Assembly (NCBI RefSeq): GCF_900233005.1
Contig: NZ_LT960611.1
Span: 1,426,001-1,490,000, forward strand
DNA: 64,000 nt
Source of the DNA: Vibrio tapetis subsp. tapetis
GTDB lineage: Bacteria; Pseudomonadota; Gammaproteobacteria; Enterobacterales; Vibrionaceae
Direction of reading: 5' to 3'
The number at the start of each line of letters is the position of its first letter. Position 1 is the first letter of the stretch. The notes under the pieces are model-generated. The model was not told the DNA's origin. It made no database searches and worked only from the letters and a program-made list of their open reading frames with translations. The position numbers and the translations under genes were made by a program. This document shows positions 17,054 to 25,533 of the stretch, piece by piece.

Positions 17054-18199
17054 ATGAAAAAAATTAATTTACGCCTTATAGCACTGTTTTTAACGCTTTT
17101 ATCTACATTCACGGCGAAAGCGTCTTGGTATGAAGTGGAAGGCACATCTGCAATCGTGTCTACAGAAGAAGTGGCAAGGATCCACGCGATTGAAGACGCC
17201 ATTTTTAAGGCGATGAATTTTTCAGGCGCAGACATCGGCACCATCAGCTATATCATGCCGTACCTTGAAGAAGCCCGTGAAGAATATCAGTTTACCAACC
17301 ATGAAGTCCGCTATATAAGAGTGCTCGATGAAGACAAACGAGGTGGCAAGATGCGGATCAAAGTTCGCCTCGACATCTACCCTTCGGCAACAGGTTGCCA
17401 TGTTGATCAGTACAAAAAAACATTTGTAATAGGCAAGGTCGATATGGTTTCACCACAACAAGCCGTTATGGGCGCAGTTTACAGCCTAGGCGATGATTAT
17501 AGCCAAATCATCAACCGACAGCTCACTCAGCAATCCATGAGTTTTGTTTCTGTTGGTACAACACCTTATAACGTCGACAAGCGCCAACCAGAAGTCATCA
17601 AAATGATTGCCCAAGACAACGGCGCACAGTACATCGTCAGCGGTGCCATTACGGATTTAACCGCAACGGTTGAAAGCTCATTTCTATCCGATGACAAAAT
17701 AAATCGTCAGTTTGCTATGGAAGTAATGGTGTTTGATGGCAAAACCGGTGCAGAAGTTTATACCAAGAATTATCGAGAAGTCGCACTTTGGCCATTTCCT
17801 AAGACGAGTAAAATTGACACTAAGGGCGCGCGCTTTTGGTCTTCTACCTATGGTGAGATGATGCTTCGAGTAAGCCGAAACATCATGCTGGACTTAGAAG
17901 CCGAGCTATCTTGTAAAATCACGCTACCTGAAGTCGTGGCGATAAAAGACAACATTGTTACCATCGATCTAGGCAGACGCCATGGCGTCGAAAAAGGCGA
18001 CACATTACAACTTTGGCATACCGGAGCTTTTGTTGACCAACATGGTATTCCGCGTAATCGTGTTTCTAAAAGTGCCATTACGTTAACGGTTAATAGAGTC
18101 TATGACCAACAAGCCGAGTTGATCATCAACCAACCCACACTGGCACAAAGTATCCAAATTGGCGATGTGATGCACAAAGAAATTTATGATGATAAATAA
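17054..18199 (+). CDS. flgT: Flagellar H-ring protein FlgT
   Basis: FlgT is a periplasmic protein forming the H ring around the LP ring of the Vibrio polar flagellum, needed for MotX/MotY and ring assembly. The 381-residue product has a Sec signal peptide (about 1-23, ending TAKA, mature start SWYEVEG), an N-terminal FlgT-N domain with ARIHAIEDAIFKAMNFSGAD, a middle domain with DNGAQYIVSGAITDL, and a C-terminal SH3-like domain (VTIDLGRRHGVEKGDTLQLW). Length is typical of Vibrio FlgT (about 375-380). Confidence 0.95.
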   Translation: MKKINLRLIALFLTLLSTFTAKASWYEVEGTSAIVSTEEVARIHAIEDAIFKAMNFSGADIGTISYIMPYLEEAREEYQFTNHEVRYIRVLDEDKRGGKMRIKVRLDIYPSATGCHVDQYKKTFVIGKVDMVSPQQAVMGAVYSLGDDYSQIINRQLTQQSMSFVSVGTTPYNVDKRQPEVIKMIAQDNGAQYIVSGAITDLTATVESSFLSDDKINRQFAMEVMVFDGKTGAEVYTKNYREVALWPFPKTSKIDTKGARFWSSTYGEMMLRVSRNIMLDLEAELSCKITLPEVVAIKDNIVTIDLGRRHGVEKGDTLQLWHTGAFVDQHGIPRNRVSKSAITLTVNRVYDQQAELIINQPTLAQSIQIGDVMHKEIYDDK

Positions 18200-18242
18200 A
18201 AAGCTTAACAATATTAGATAGATGTGTATTATCTAAAGCTGA

Positions 18243-18319
18243 GCTCCCGTGGCACAGCTGGATAGCGCGGCCCCCTCCTAAGGGGCAGGTCACAGGTTCG
18301 AATCCTGTCGGGAGCGCCA
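18243..18319 (+). tRNA. tRNA-Arg (anticodon CCT)
   Basis: A complete 77-nt cloverleaf: acceptor GCTCCCG / CGGGAGC, anticodon loop CTCCTAA with CCT at 18277-18279, T-loop GTTCGAATC, encoded CCA end. It reads AGG codons. The 3' half, from the anticodon loop on, is the left end of the genomic island and is repeated at 30565. The gene remains intact after integration. Confidence 0.97.
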
Positions 18320-18334
18320 TATAAATAAAGGGCT
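18275..18334 (+). repeat. attL, 60-bp direct repeat
   Basis: Sixty bases, from the anticodon loop of tRNA-Arg to 15 bases past its CCA, are identical to 30565-30624. Similarity continues with a few differences through the tRNA terminator. Confidence 0.96.
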
Positions 18335-18370
18335 GAGAGGTATTTTACTTCTTAGCCCTTTTGCTTTTTT
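18328..18370 (+). terminator. Terminator of tRNA-Arg
   Basis: A 13-pair stem with two or three G-T pairs (AAGGGCT ... AGCCCTT as its base) is followed by a T-run at 18365-18370. A near-copy follows attR. Confidence 0.8.
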
Positions 18371-18376
18371 AAGGTT

Positions 18377-18397
18377 CTGTGTAGCAAATATGTAGCA
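18377..18397. repeat. Left putative integrase arm-type site
   Basis: Twenty-one bases with two TGTAGCA words (core TGTAGCAAATATGTAGCA at the right end of the island) match 30402-30422 in the same orientation. The copy lies 43 bases inside attL, the distance expected of arm-type integrase sites. Function is inferred from position. Confidence 0.6.
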
Positions 18398-18559
18398 GCA
18401 CCACTTTCACTGCTATTTTTCTTCCAATGCTTGTTTCTAAAGCCAATCTCATGACACTTCCGACTCATTCCTAAATGTTCATTTTTGCTAGTGTGTTCAA
18501 AACAAAATGAGTCAGATATGTGATTAAATGAATATAAATACAACAATCACATCACTGTT

Positions 18560-19381
18560 ATGGCTAAAAAGAACGACGGAATTATTTGGCATCTTATGGA
18601 TGCCCCTTGGCAGTTAAGTGTCATTCTAGCGATCACCACCTACTTAGGTATGACTTATATTGCGCCCGCTTTGATGCTAGATGAGAGCAATATCTTTCTG
18701 ACTGCCATTGCCACACAGTTGCCAACGATTGCGCCTTACTTCACTTTTCTGTTTCTAATCCCTGCCCCGATCGCCTTCTTCAAGCAATGGAATCGAAAAC
18801 AACACTTCTTACACGCCACAACAAAAATCAAACGTCAAAAGAGCACTGAACCTCTAAAAGCAATGAATTGGATCGAGTTTGAAAGTTATGTGGGTGAGTT
18901 TTTTAAATGTAATGGCTATGAGGTAAAGCAACAGCTTTCACCCGCTGCAGATGGTGGTGTCGATATCTGGCTTAAAAAAGAGGGAGAGCTATCTCTTGTC
19001 CAGTGTAAGCAATGGAAAACCAGAAGTGTTGGCGTTCAAGTACTCAGGGAAATGTACGGTGTTATGCTGGATAACCAAGCAGCACGCATGATCATTGTCA
19101 CTACTGGAAACTTCACTCGTGAGGCTCGTCAGTTTGCTAAAGGAAAGCGGTTTTGGTTAGTGAGCGGCGATGAACTGGTTAACATGGTAGAAAGCGGCAA
19201 ACATGCCCTAAGTCAGCCTAAAGAAAAAAGTCCTTCACAAGCCAGCGACATAACGAAAAAAATATGCCCAAAATGCAATTCTGAGTTAGTCATACGAACA
19301 GCAACGAAAAGTGCCTATGCGGGTTCTAAGTTTTATGGCTGCTCATCATTTCCGAAGTGTCGGCATATAGAGAACATTTAG
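18560..19381 (+). CDS. Membrane-anchored Mrr-like nuclease with zinc ribbon
   Basis: The 273-residue product has two hydrophobic segments (about 19-40 and 57-74), a Mrr-type restriction-endonuclease domain (about 102-212) and a C-terminal zinc ribbon (about 231-268, CPKC ... C ... C). The PD-(D/E)xK core is visible: DGGVDIWL (Asp135) and VQCKQWK (Gln148, Lys150), with Glu108 before. Mrr-family enzymes cut foreign or modified DNA; the zinc ribbon resembles the topoisomerase I C-terminal finger. Proteins of this layout are known but little studied. It is the first island gene next to attL and has no methylase partner, which fits a defence cargo gene. That role is inference. Confidence 0.8.
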   Translation: MAKKNDGIIWHLMDAPWQLSVILAITTYLGMTYIAPALMLDESNIFLTAIATQLPTIAPYFTFLFLIPAPIAFFKQWNRKQHFLHATTKIKRQKSTEPLKAMNWIEFESYVGEFFKCNGYEVKQQLSPAADGGVDIWLKKEGELSLVQCKQWKTRSVGVQVLREMYGVMLDNQAARMIIVTTGNFTREARQFAKGKRFWLVSGDELVNMVESGKHALSQPKEKSPSQASDITKKICPKCNSELVIRTATKSAYAGSKFYGCSSFPKCRHIENI

Positions 19382-19804
19382 GTTAACCAGCTCCTAGTTT
19401 TCGGGCATTTGATGAATTGTTTCTACACCATAGTGTACTGACAACTCGTAAGAAATCCTTACTTGTTGCCTAAACCGTTTATGCCCCATTCTAAGTTTAC
19501 TCTGCTTAGCTTCTCACTTCGTTAAATCTTCATTTGACCTATTTTTCCTTATGCTAGTAAGTTGCTTACAGTATCGAAGGATCATCAAACAAAGGTAGAT
19601 AATGAATTTCAAGCTAGGTGTAAGAGAAATTACTGAATCCGATATCAAGGCTGATTGTCCTTTCATGCCAGAGAAAGAGGATTTCCCTATGCATGTAGCT
19701 GCTTTCGTAGAAGATATTGATAATATGCGTATTTCGGCGATTCCGATCGGGCGTTTCGGTTTAATCCGATCACCTGACCCTGCCGTTTTTCTCTACCTCT
19801 AGTT

Positions 19805-20545
19805 TTACTCTAACTGATCGGATTGCGCCAGTTTTCTCATTGATTCCCCTCCTAGTTCTAATCGGTGGCTGTTATGGATTAATCGGTCTAAAACAGCATC
19901 AGCAACCGTGGCGTTACCTATCATGTTGTACCATTCTTTTACAGGAAGTTGGCTTATCATCATCGTGCTGCTGACCTGATATCTGTCTTCAAGTAACTCC
20001 AGTAAATGACCTGCATGATCCTGAGTGAGCTTTTCCATTCCCCAGTCATCTAGGACGAGTAAGCCTTTTTTCGATAGTGCCAGTAGCTGTTTTTGATATG
20101 TGCCGTCAAGACGGCCTGAACTTAGATCATCCAGTAAGCGACTCAAACGGTAATATCGAACGCTATGTTGCTGCTCGCAAGCCTGAGCCGATAAAGCGCA
20201 AGCGATATAGGTTTTTCCTGCTCCTGTAGGGCCAGTGATCAAGATATTTTGATGTTTGTGCAGATAGATTCCTGTCAGAAGTTCACTCATCTGACTCCGC
20301 ATTAGACCTCGCCCTTCTTTGTAAATAATTTGGCTTGCCTGCGCATCTACTCTGAGCTTGGCTTGTCGCTTGAGCCTTTGGATCTTAGTTTGGTTTCGGT
20401 TAAGCAACTCACTCTCTAGAAGTAAGCTTAACCTTTCTTCGAACGCTAGCTCTGCGTAAGTGGATAGCTGCTCACGTTGCTGCTCTAAAGCTTGTGCTGC
20501 ATGACCAAGGCGAAGTGCTTTTAGTTGTTCATTTATCTGGTTCAT
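19805..20545 (-). CDS. istB: IS21-family transposition helper ATPase IstB
   Basis: IstB is the AAA+ ATPase that remodels target DNA and works with IstA. The 246-residue product has a DnaC-like ATPase core with Walker A GPTGAGKTY (residues 105-113), Walker B GLLVLDDWGM and a C-terminal sensor region (ATVADAVLDRLIHNSHRLEL). Length is typical. It lies 9 bases after istA. Confidence 0.96.
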   Translation of the reverse strand: MNQINEQLKALRLGHAAQALEQQREQLSTYAELAFEERLSLLLESELLNRNQTKIQRLKRQAKLRVDAQASQIIYKEGRGLMRSQMSELLTGIYLHKHQNILITGPTGAGKTYIACALSAQACEQQHSVRYYRLSRLLDDLSSGRLDGTYQKQLLALSKKGLLVLDDWGMEKLTQDHAGHLLELLEDRYQVSSTMMISQLPVKEWYNMIGNATVADAVLDRLIHNSHRLELGGESMRKLAQSDQLE

Positions 20546-20554
20546 TACGTACTC

Positions 20555-22089
20555 CTAGTGGTAAAAGTCAGGGCCACGAACATTGCTGTGCTCTATGTTG
20601 GGTGTGGTTTGAGTTTCTGATGAGAGTTGGCCTTCCCGATGGTTTACTAACAAGTTTTTGACGAACTTAAGATAGGGTTTATTGATTAGAAGCGCATCCT
20701 TACAGGCTTGCTCTAGACGAACATCACCGTATTTTTTACTCAGGTTCAATAAGCCAAGACAGCTACGATAAGCTTGTTCAGGGTGTGCCTTTTTCATCAA
20801 TTGAACATTCACCATTTCACGAGTTGCAGCGCCAATATGTTCTCCCCAGCGCAATAATCGTTCAGGAGACCATTTCTGATACCGATGGTTGCTGGGCATG
20901 TGTTCGGGGTAAGTGCTTATCCCTCGTTCTTTTGGGCTACATGGATGTTGTGAGACTAGGTTTCCTTGATAATAAATGCGTATCAAGCGGGAAGTGGCTT
21001 CAAGTTCAACATGTTGTCCCACTAACTGGTGAGGCACAGAGTAGTAATGTTTTCTGTACTCTATGTGGTAGTCAGGCCCAACTTTCGCCCGCTTAGTTTC
21101 GGTATAGATGTAGCGTTGGATTGGAAGTGGTCTCAATGCTGGTTTATCTAACTGCTCGAACAGTGCCTGACGGCTGGCTCCTAGCTGTTTCATTTCCCTT
21201 TGGTTCAAATCATTCATTAGCTCACGGATGGCTAGGTTTAACTCTTTGAACGTGTGGAAGGTATTGTGTCGTAGTCGCATCATTATCCAACGCTCAACAA
21301 TGAGCACTGCATTTTCAGCTTTTGCTTTGTCTTTAGGTTTGTATGGTCGAGCAGGCATGACAGCCGTCTGGTAATGGTTAGATAGTTTCTGGTAACTATC
21401 GTTGAGCTGAGGTTCATAGCGGTCATGTTTAGTGACAGCCGAACGCAGGTTATCAGGGACTAACAACCTTGGAACCCCGCCGAAGTGTTCGAAGGCATTG
21501 GCATGGGCTTCCAGCCAGTGTTCTAGTTTTTGACTCTCACTTGCTTCCACGTAGGTATAATTGGATGCACCAAGAGTGGCAACAAAAACCTGGGCATGAC
21601 GGATCTCTCCCGTGTCAGGGTTAACGACTGGGATCGTTGGGCCACAGTAATCAATGAACAGCTTGTCACCTGCGATGTGGGTCTGTCGCATGCTACGCTT
21701 CTGCTTCTTTAACCAACGCATGTAATGTTCACAGAACTGAGTATAAGCGTAGGCTCGCTCCTGATATTGCTCGTAATATTCTTCCCACAACAGCAGTTTC
21801 GTCATGCCTTTTCTTTTTAGTTCCGTACAACAGTTAGCGAAGTTTGGCATCGCTTTGGCTTTATTCGCTCCTTTTGGGTGATAAAGCGCATTGGTTAACT
21901 CTGTATCTGAACAACTATCAGGGAGCGGCCAACCTATTTGGCTTTGATTAAAACGACTGATGATTTCAGATACGGTCGCACAACCAATTTTCAGACAGGA
22001 AGCGATATTTCTGTGTGACAATCCGCACTCGAATTTAAGGCGTAAACCTCTTTGATTTTTGTCATTGGTGTTCTCTTTTTTGGCATCAT
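20555..22089 (-). CDS. istA: IS21-family transposase IstA, frameshifted near its start
   Basis: IstA is the DDE transposase. The rve core is visible (GDKLFIDYCGPTIPVVNP, then LLVPDNLRSAV and KPKDKAKAENAVLIVERWI). The expected start is the ATG pair at 22084-22089 (MMPKKRTPMTKIKEV), but the run of three A at 22044-22046 is one base short of the family motif IKEVLRL, so the HTH start is out of frame with GLSHRNIAS onward. The remaining open frame (from 22021, TTG) gives 488 residues without the first part of the HTH. Either the copy is inactive or there is a sequencing error in a short homopolymer. Confidence 0.85.
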
Positions 22090-22576
22090 CACTTCCTAGT
22101 TGTATACGACTACTAACAAGGATAGCGACTGGTTGATTTAAAAGAGAAAAAGGGAGGGTTTCGGAGTATCCGATCAGTGATTTCGCTATTCCGATCGCCC
22201 ATTTCGGAGTTTGGGCTAAAGTGATCGGATTATTGCGGAATGAGCGATCGGTTTAAACCGAAACAGGTGATCGGATAATGCCGAAATAGGTGATCGCAAT
22301 GCTCCGAAATACGCATAATATCGATATTGTAGAAAGTGCTTATGAAAGCAATAACTGCGTTATCATACAACTTGCAGGTGATGCAGATATTGAACAACTC
22401 CGCCACGCGTGTATATCAATACATCAACATTATTGGGATAAGCTTCGTACAACAGGCTTTGAGTCAATCCATCGCTAGCGTTTGAGATTAATTGACACGG
22501 TTCGGCATTCATATGTGAGTGTTCAAGGTGGTTGTTTTAGTGAGTTTGTAGTGGGCCAGTCACTTAATCGCACGTT

Positions 22577-24405
22577 GAGGCTGTAGAATTTCTCGATTTT
22601 TCACCGATTTCCCATGTTTTTATCGTCATTAATCCTACTGGCAACGGCGTAAATACTGCTCGATGATAGCGACCTTTACCATAGTAAGGAAAGATAGAGC
22701 GACAGGATGAGAGGGAATCTGGATTTTTCGTTGATTTGAGAGGTTTTACCCTCTAGATAATGCAATTTCTTAGCTTTTCTATGTTGTGAAGCATGCTGAA
22801 CATCGCCCATTGGGCGTTCACTTTCTCTTGTCCTCTTAGCGTAAATCGATTCATCTGTTTGTTGACGGTGATGTTACCAAAAACAGGTTCAACACACCCA
22901 AGCCGTTTACTGTATTGCCGCCTTCCTTCTGGGCTATCAATCTTGTCTTTCATGGCCTGCATGTGGTCAAAGTCTTTGGTATTTTTGTAGATGAAGAAGA
23001 CTTGTCGACCGACTTGCTTGCCAGGCGGTTTTCTCATGCACAGCGGTTGATGCACGCATTGTCTGCAGTCGTTTAGGTATCCACAAAACTGAGCACCACG
23101 CTCCCCACGGATGACGGCGTTTTTGCTGCTCAGTCGCATCATATTTCCTGCAGGGCATCGGCAAGTCATTTCGTCTTGGTTGAACTCGAACATAGAAATG
23201 GAGTAACAGGTTTTACCTGTTTTCGAGCGTTTCTTCCGTTTTTTCTCTTGCTCGGTCTGATAGGTTTCACTGTTTTGAAATAGTGGATTACGACTGCGAA
23301 ATCCAGTGTCTGCTATGTAACAATCATAAGGGGTCTCAGATAGGAACTTGAGGTTAGTTTTACTGTGAAATCCACTGTCTGCGGTGAACTTGGTGGTGCG
23401 CTCTGAGCTGTTGGGTAGCTTCTCTAATTGTTCTTTCAAAGCGAGCACTGCAGGCTTTAATGTTTGCTGCTCACCAACGCTTCCCCACACTTGGCTGTGT
23501 AAAATAATTTGGTGCTTGTCATCTGTGATGGCGATACCGTTATAACCTTGAATCGTGCCTTTTGAGGTGGTCATTTTGGCGCTGTCATTGTCCGTGATGT
23601 TGCTTTTTACGGGTTTTTTACTGCTGCCCAATTTGTCTTGAGTGCTCGCCAGAAATGCACCTATTTTATCGGCGCTGCTATCAAGCTTTTGTTTTTGTCT
23701 TAGGTCTTGTTCGATAACTTCATTTGGGAGCGAATCTTGGCTTTGATGACGCTCGATAATTCGCTGGCTCGCCCGCTGTAGTTTTTCTTTTTTACGGAGA
23801 AGCTCTTCGTGTGTGCCACTCCATTCTTTACTAGCATTGGATGAAATTTTACAGCCATCAATAGCAAACATATTATGGCCAATTAGGCCTTGTTCATCGC
23901 ATATCATGAGAACCTGAGTGAACAGTGGTTCGATGGTGTCTTTCATTTGTGCGATGAAAGCCGCGATAGTGGTGAAGTGTGGTCGCTCGTCGCCCGATAA
24001 GCACATGAAAGTGACATTGTTGATGCAGGCTCTTTCTATGCGTCGGCTAGTTAACATGCCGAGGGAATAGGCGTAAAAAATAACCTTAAGCATGATGGAG
24101 GGTGGATAAGCCGCCGCCCCGTTTTTGTCGTTGTGGTAGTGCGCATCAAAGGGCGAGAGGTCGAGGTGGTTATCGACAATGTGGGAAATCGCATACTCAA
24201 TAGTTCCGGGGATGAGTTGTTCATCGATGATGATAGGGACGAACATGTTTTGGTTCGAGTAATCGGTTTTGAAGTTGGGCATAACCGTGTCTTGTGGCGA
24301 ATAATTTAGATTAGATCACAAGGAGTTAGTGCGTTCAAGTTCATATCGTGATGAAATGGCGGCAGGATCAGAATTGAGACGGGCGAGGAGAAATTCTACA
24401 GCCTC
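22577..24405 (-). mobile_element. IS1182-family insertion sequence (1.83 kb)
   Basis: The ends are 18-bp perfect inverted repeats, GAGGCTGTAGAATTTCTC at 22577-22594 and its complement at 24388-24405. GTT flanks both ends, a possible 3-bp target duplication. One transposase gene lies inside, leftward, apparently intact. Confidence 0.9.
22753..24282 (-). CDS. IS1182-family transposase
   Basis: The 509-residue product is a DDE transposase of the IS1182 type: N-terminal DUF772 domain (YPPSIMLKVIFYAYSLGML, residues about 59-77), middle DDE region (FAIDGCKISSNASKEWSGTH, then FTADSGFHSKTNLKFL) and a C-terminal cysteine-rich domain (CRCPAGNMM, CGYLNDCRQCVHQPLC) ahead of the RFTLRGQEKVNAQWAMFSML end. 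Length is usual (about 480-520). It appears full length and could be active. Confidence 0.95.
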   Translation of the reverse strand: MPNFKTDYSNQNMFVPIIIDEQLIPGTIEYAISHIVDNHLDLSPFDAHYHNDKNGAAAYPPSIMLKVIFYAYSLGMLTSRRIERACINNVTFMCLSGDERPHFTTIAAFIAQMKDTIEPLFTQVLMICDEQGLIGHNMFAIDGCKISSNASKEWSGTHEELLRKKEKLQRASQRIIERHQSQDSLPNEVIEQDLRQKQKLDSSADKIGAFLASTQDKLGSSKKPVKSNITDNDSAKMTTSKGTIQGYNGIAITDDKHQIILHSQVWGSVGEQQTLKPAVLALKEQLEKLPNSSERTTKFTADSGFHSKTNLKFLSETPYDCYIADTGFRSRNPLFQNSETYQTEQEKKRKKRSKTGKTCYSISMFEFNQDEMTCRCPAGNMMRLSSKNAVIRGERGAQFCGYLNDCRQCVHQPLCMRKPPGKQVGRQVFFIYKNTKDFDHMQAMKDKIDSPEGRRQYSKRLGCVEPVFGNITVNKQMNRFTLRGQEKVNAQWAMFSMLHNIEKLRNCII

Positions 24406-24426
24406 GTTAGACCAACGGAGTAACAG

Positions 24427-25290
24427 TTGAGAAAGTACATTTTTTTAGATAACTGGGTCATTGGTCGTTTGAATGACGATAAGTTTCAAACTTCTCTAAT
24501 CGAGTACATTCAGTCGAATAGGTATGTTGTGGTTCTAAACTCACTCTCATTAACTGAACTATACAACCCCAATTGGCAACAAGGTGATAGAACAGAAGTA
24601 GCTGCAAAGTTCTATGCATCGATCCCATGTGTAATTGTTGACCCTGCTAAAGTTAAACAAGCAGAAGTTGATAACTATCTTGATAGACTAGATGAATTAC
24701 CCATTGAGATTGACTTGACAGAAATAGACCCTGAAGAGCGTGAAAGGCTTATTCTTGGGCTCTTGAGGTGTAGCCCTGAATTTGTATTACAAGGCAAAGA
24801 CTTAGAACAATGGGATCTCAGCTACAAAAATGAAAAATCTGGATGGCTAAATAATGTAGACCACATTATTTCTCACGCTATCAATACAGGTAGCCTAAAA
24901 AAGGGTAAGAAGCATCGCAGAAACAACGCACTAGCAGAAAAAGAAACATTTTTGCTTTCACTAGATATGCGTGAAGTACCCAGTGAAAAAATAGACTTGT
25001 TGTTTCAATATCGGATGTCAAAGTTAAAAAGGACTAGCTTGTGTTCGAGCGTACGTTTTCTTTCGTTGCTGTTCTGGTATCTATATATTGATGAAGACCC
25101 TTCCAATAAGATCAAACATCAAAATTCAGATATCGGTGATCTACATCAAATGACTCTTATCCCATACTGTGAGGTTTTTACGTTAGATAATTCTATGTTT
25201 CGTCTTGTCAATCGCGTGAAAAATGAAGGGACAGTCTTTAGATCTACTTTACTCACTAAAGCTATGTTAGAGAAAAAGGTCTTTGTGTAG
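24427..25290 (+). CDS. PIN-like nuclease-domain protein, TTG start
   Basis: The 287-residue product begins at TTG, 6 bases after a GGAG ribosome site, and only 14 bases after the attC-like core. The N-terminus (RKYIFLDNWVIGRL) and LNSLSLTELYNP resemble the first two acidic motifs of PIN domains, and the C-terminal GDLHQMTLIPYCEVFTLDN resembles the last one. The 150-residue helical insert between them is unfamiliar. PIN proteins are RNA nucleases, often toxins or defence effectors; no antitoxin gene is adjacent. The position right after the attC-like site suggests a second cassette. Family call is moderate, function unknown. Confidence 0.6.
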   Translation: MRKYIFLDNWVIGRLNDDKFQTSLIEYIQSNRYVVVLNSLSLTELYNPNWQQGDRTEVAAKFYASIPCVIVDPAKVKQAEVDNYLDRLDELPIEIDLTEIDPEERERLILGLLRCSPEFVLQGKDLEQWDLSYKNEKSGWLNNVDHIISHAINTGSLKKGKKHRRNNALAEKETFLLSLDMREVPSEKIDLLFQYRMSKLKRTSLCSSVRFLSLLFWYLYIDEDPSNKIKHQNSDIGDLHQMTLIPYCEVFTLDNSMFRLVNRVKNEGTVFRSTLLTKAMLEKKVFV

Positions 25291-25469
25291 TGGAGAGTGA
25301 ATTGGGTCATCAAGTTAAATAGTTTGCAATACTTCAGGTGATCCATGAATTGCTAATTTAGTGAAATCACTAACACAGAATTGTCCAAAAACGAGTTATT
25401 ACAGCCTCCCACCAAAGCAATGTGATCACCAAGACGGAAACTCAAAAGCACTAAGTAACCAAACCTACC

Positions 25470-25509
25470 CCACTTACCCCACCTAAAAGTGACTAAGTGG
25501 GGCAAGTGG
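25470..25509. other. Long hairpin downstream of the vapE-like gene
   Basis: CCACTTACCCCAC (25470-25482) pairs with GTGGGGCAAGTGG (25497-25509), 12 of 13 bases, with a 14-base loop. No T-run follows on either strand, so a simple terminator is unlikely. It may be a replication-related structure of the island or a transcriptional barrier between cargo and core. Confidence 0.45.
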
Positions 25510-25533
25510 AGCAACTTTTCCAACTTCCAGACT

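Larger units (their letters stand above)
19726..22315 (-). mobile_element. IS21-family insertion sequence (2.59 kb)
   Basis: The ends are inverted (TGCGTATTTCGG ... CCGAAATACGCA) with the TG...CA termini of IS21 elements, flanked by TAATA direct repeats (19721-19725 and 22316-22320). Each end holds several inner copies of GATCGG/TTTCGG words, the multiple terminal repeats typical of the family, most on the right. It carries istA and istB, both leftward. Confidence 0.93.
19602..22478 (+). pseudogene. 93-aa hypothetical gene split by the IS21-family element
   Basis: The first part (19602-19725) and second part (22321-22478) join in frame when the insertion and one copy of the 5-bp target repeat are removed, giving a 93-residue protein that starts MNFKLGVREITESDIKADC and ends LRTTGFESIHR. 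An AAAGGTAG site precedes the ATG. I do not recognise the family. The stop codon lies at the edge of an attC-like hairpin, so the gene may be a former integron cassette. Confidence 0.8.
22474..24412. other. attC-like integron recombination site, split by IS1182-family element
   Basis: The 103 bases from 22474 to 22576, plus GTTAGAC at 24406-24412, fold into an imperfect hairpin. ATTAATTGAC (22487-22496) pairs with GTCACTTAAT (22559-22568) with one mismatch, and the outer arm GCTAGCGTTTGAG pairs imperfectly with CGCACGTTAGAC. GTTAGAC fits the attC core GTTRRRY. The 3' arm also resembles Vibrio repeats (VCR) as I remember them. No integron integrase is in the window. Confidence 0.5.

Noticed and set aside
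18126..18320. Open frame antisense to flgT and tRNA-Arg
   Set aside because: It runs across a tRNA and a known gene, and has no homologous features.
20785..21096. 103-aa plus-strand frame inside istA
   Set aside because: It is the complement of the transposase gene and has no own signals.
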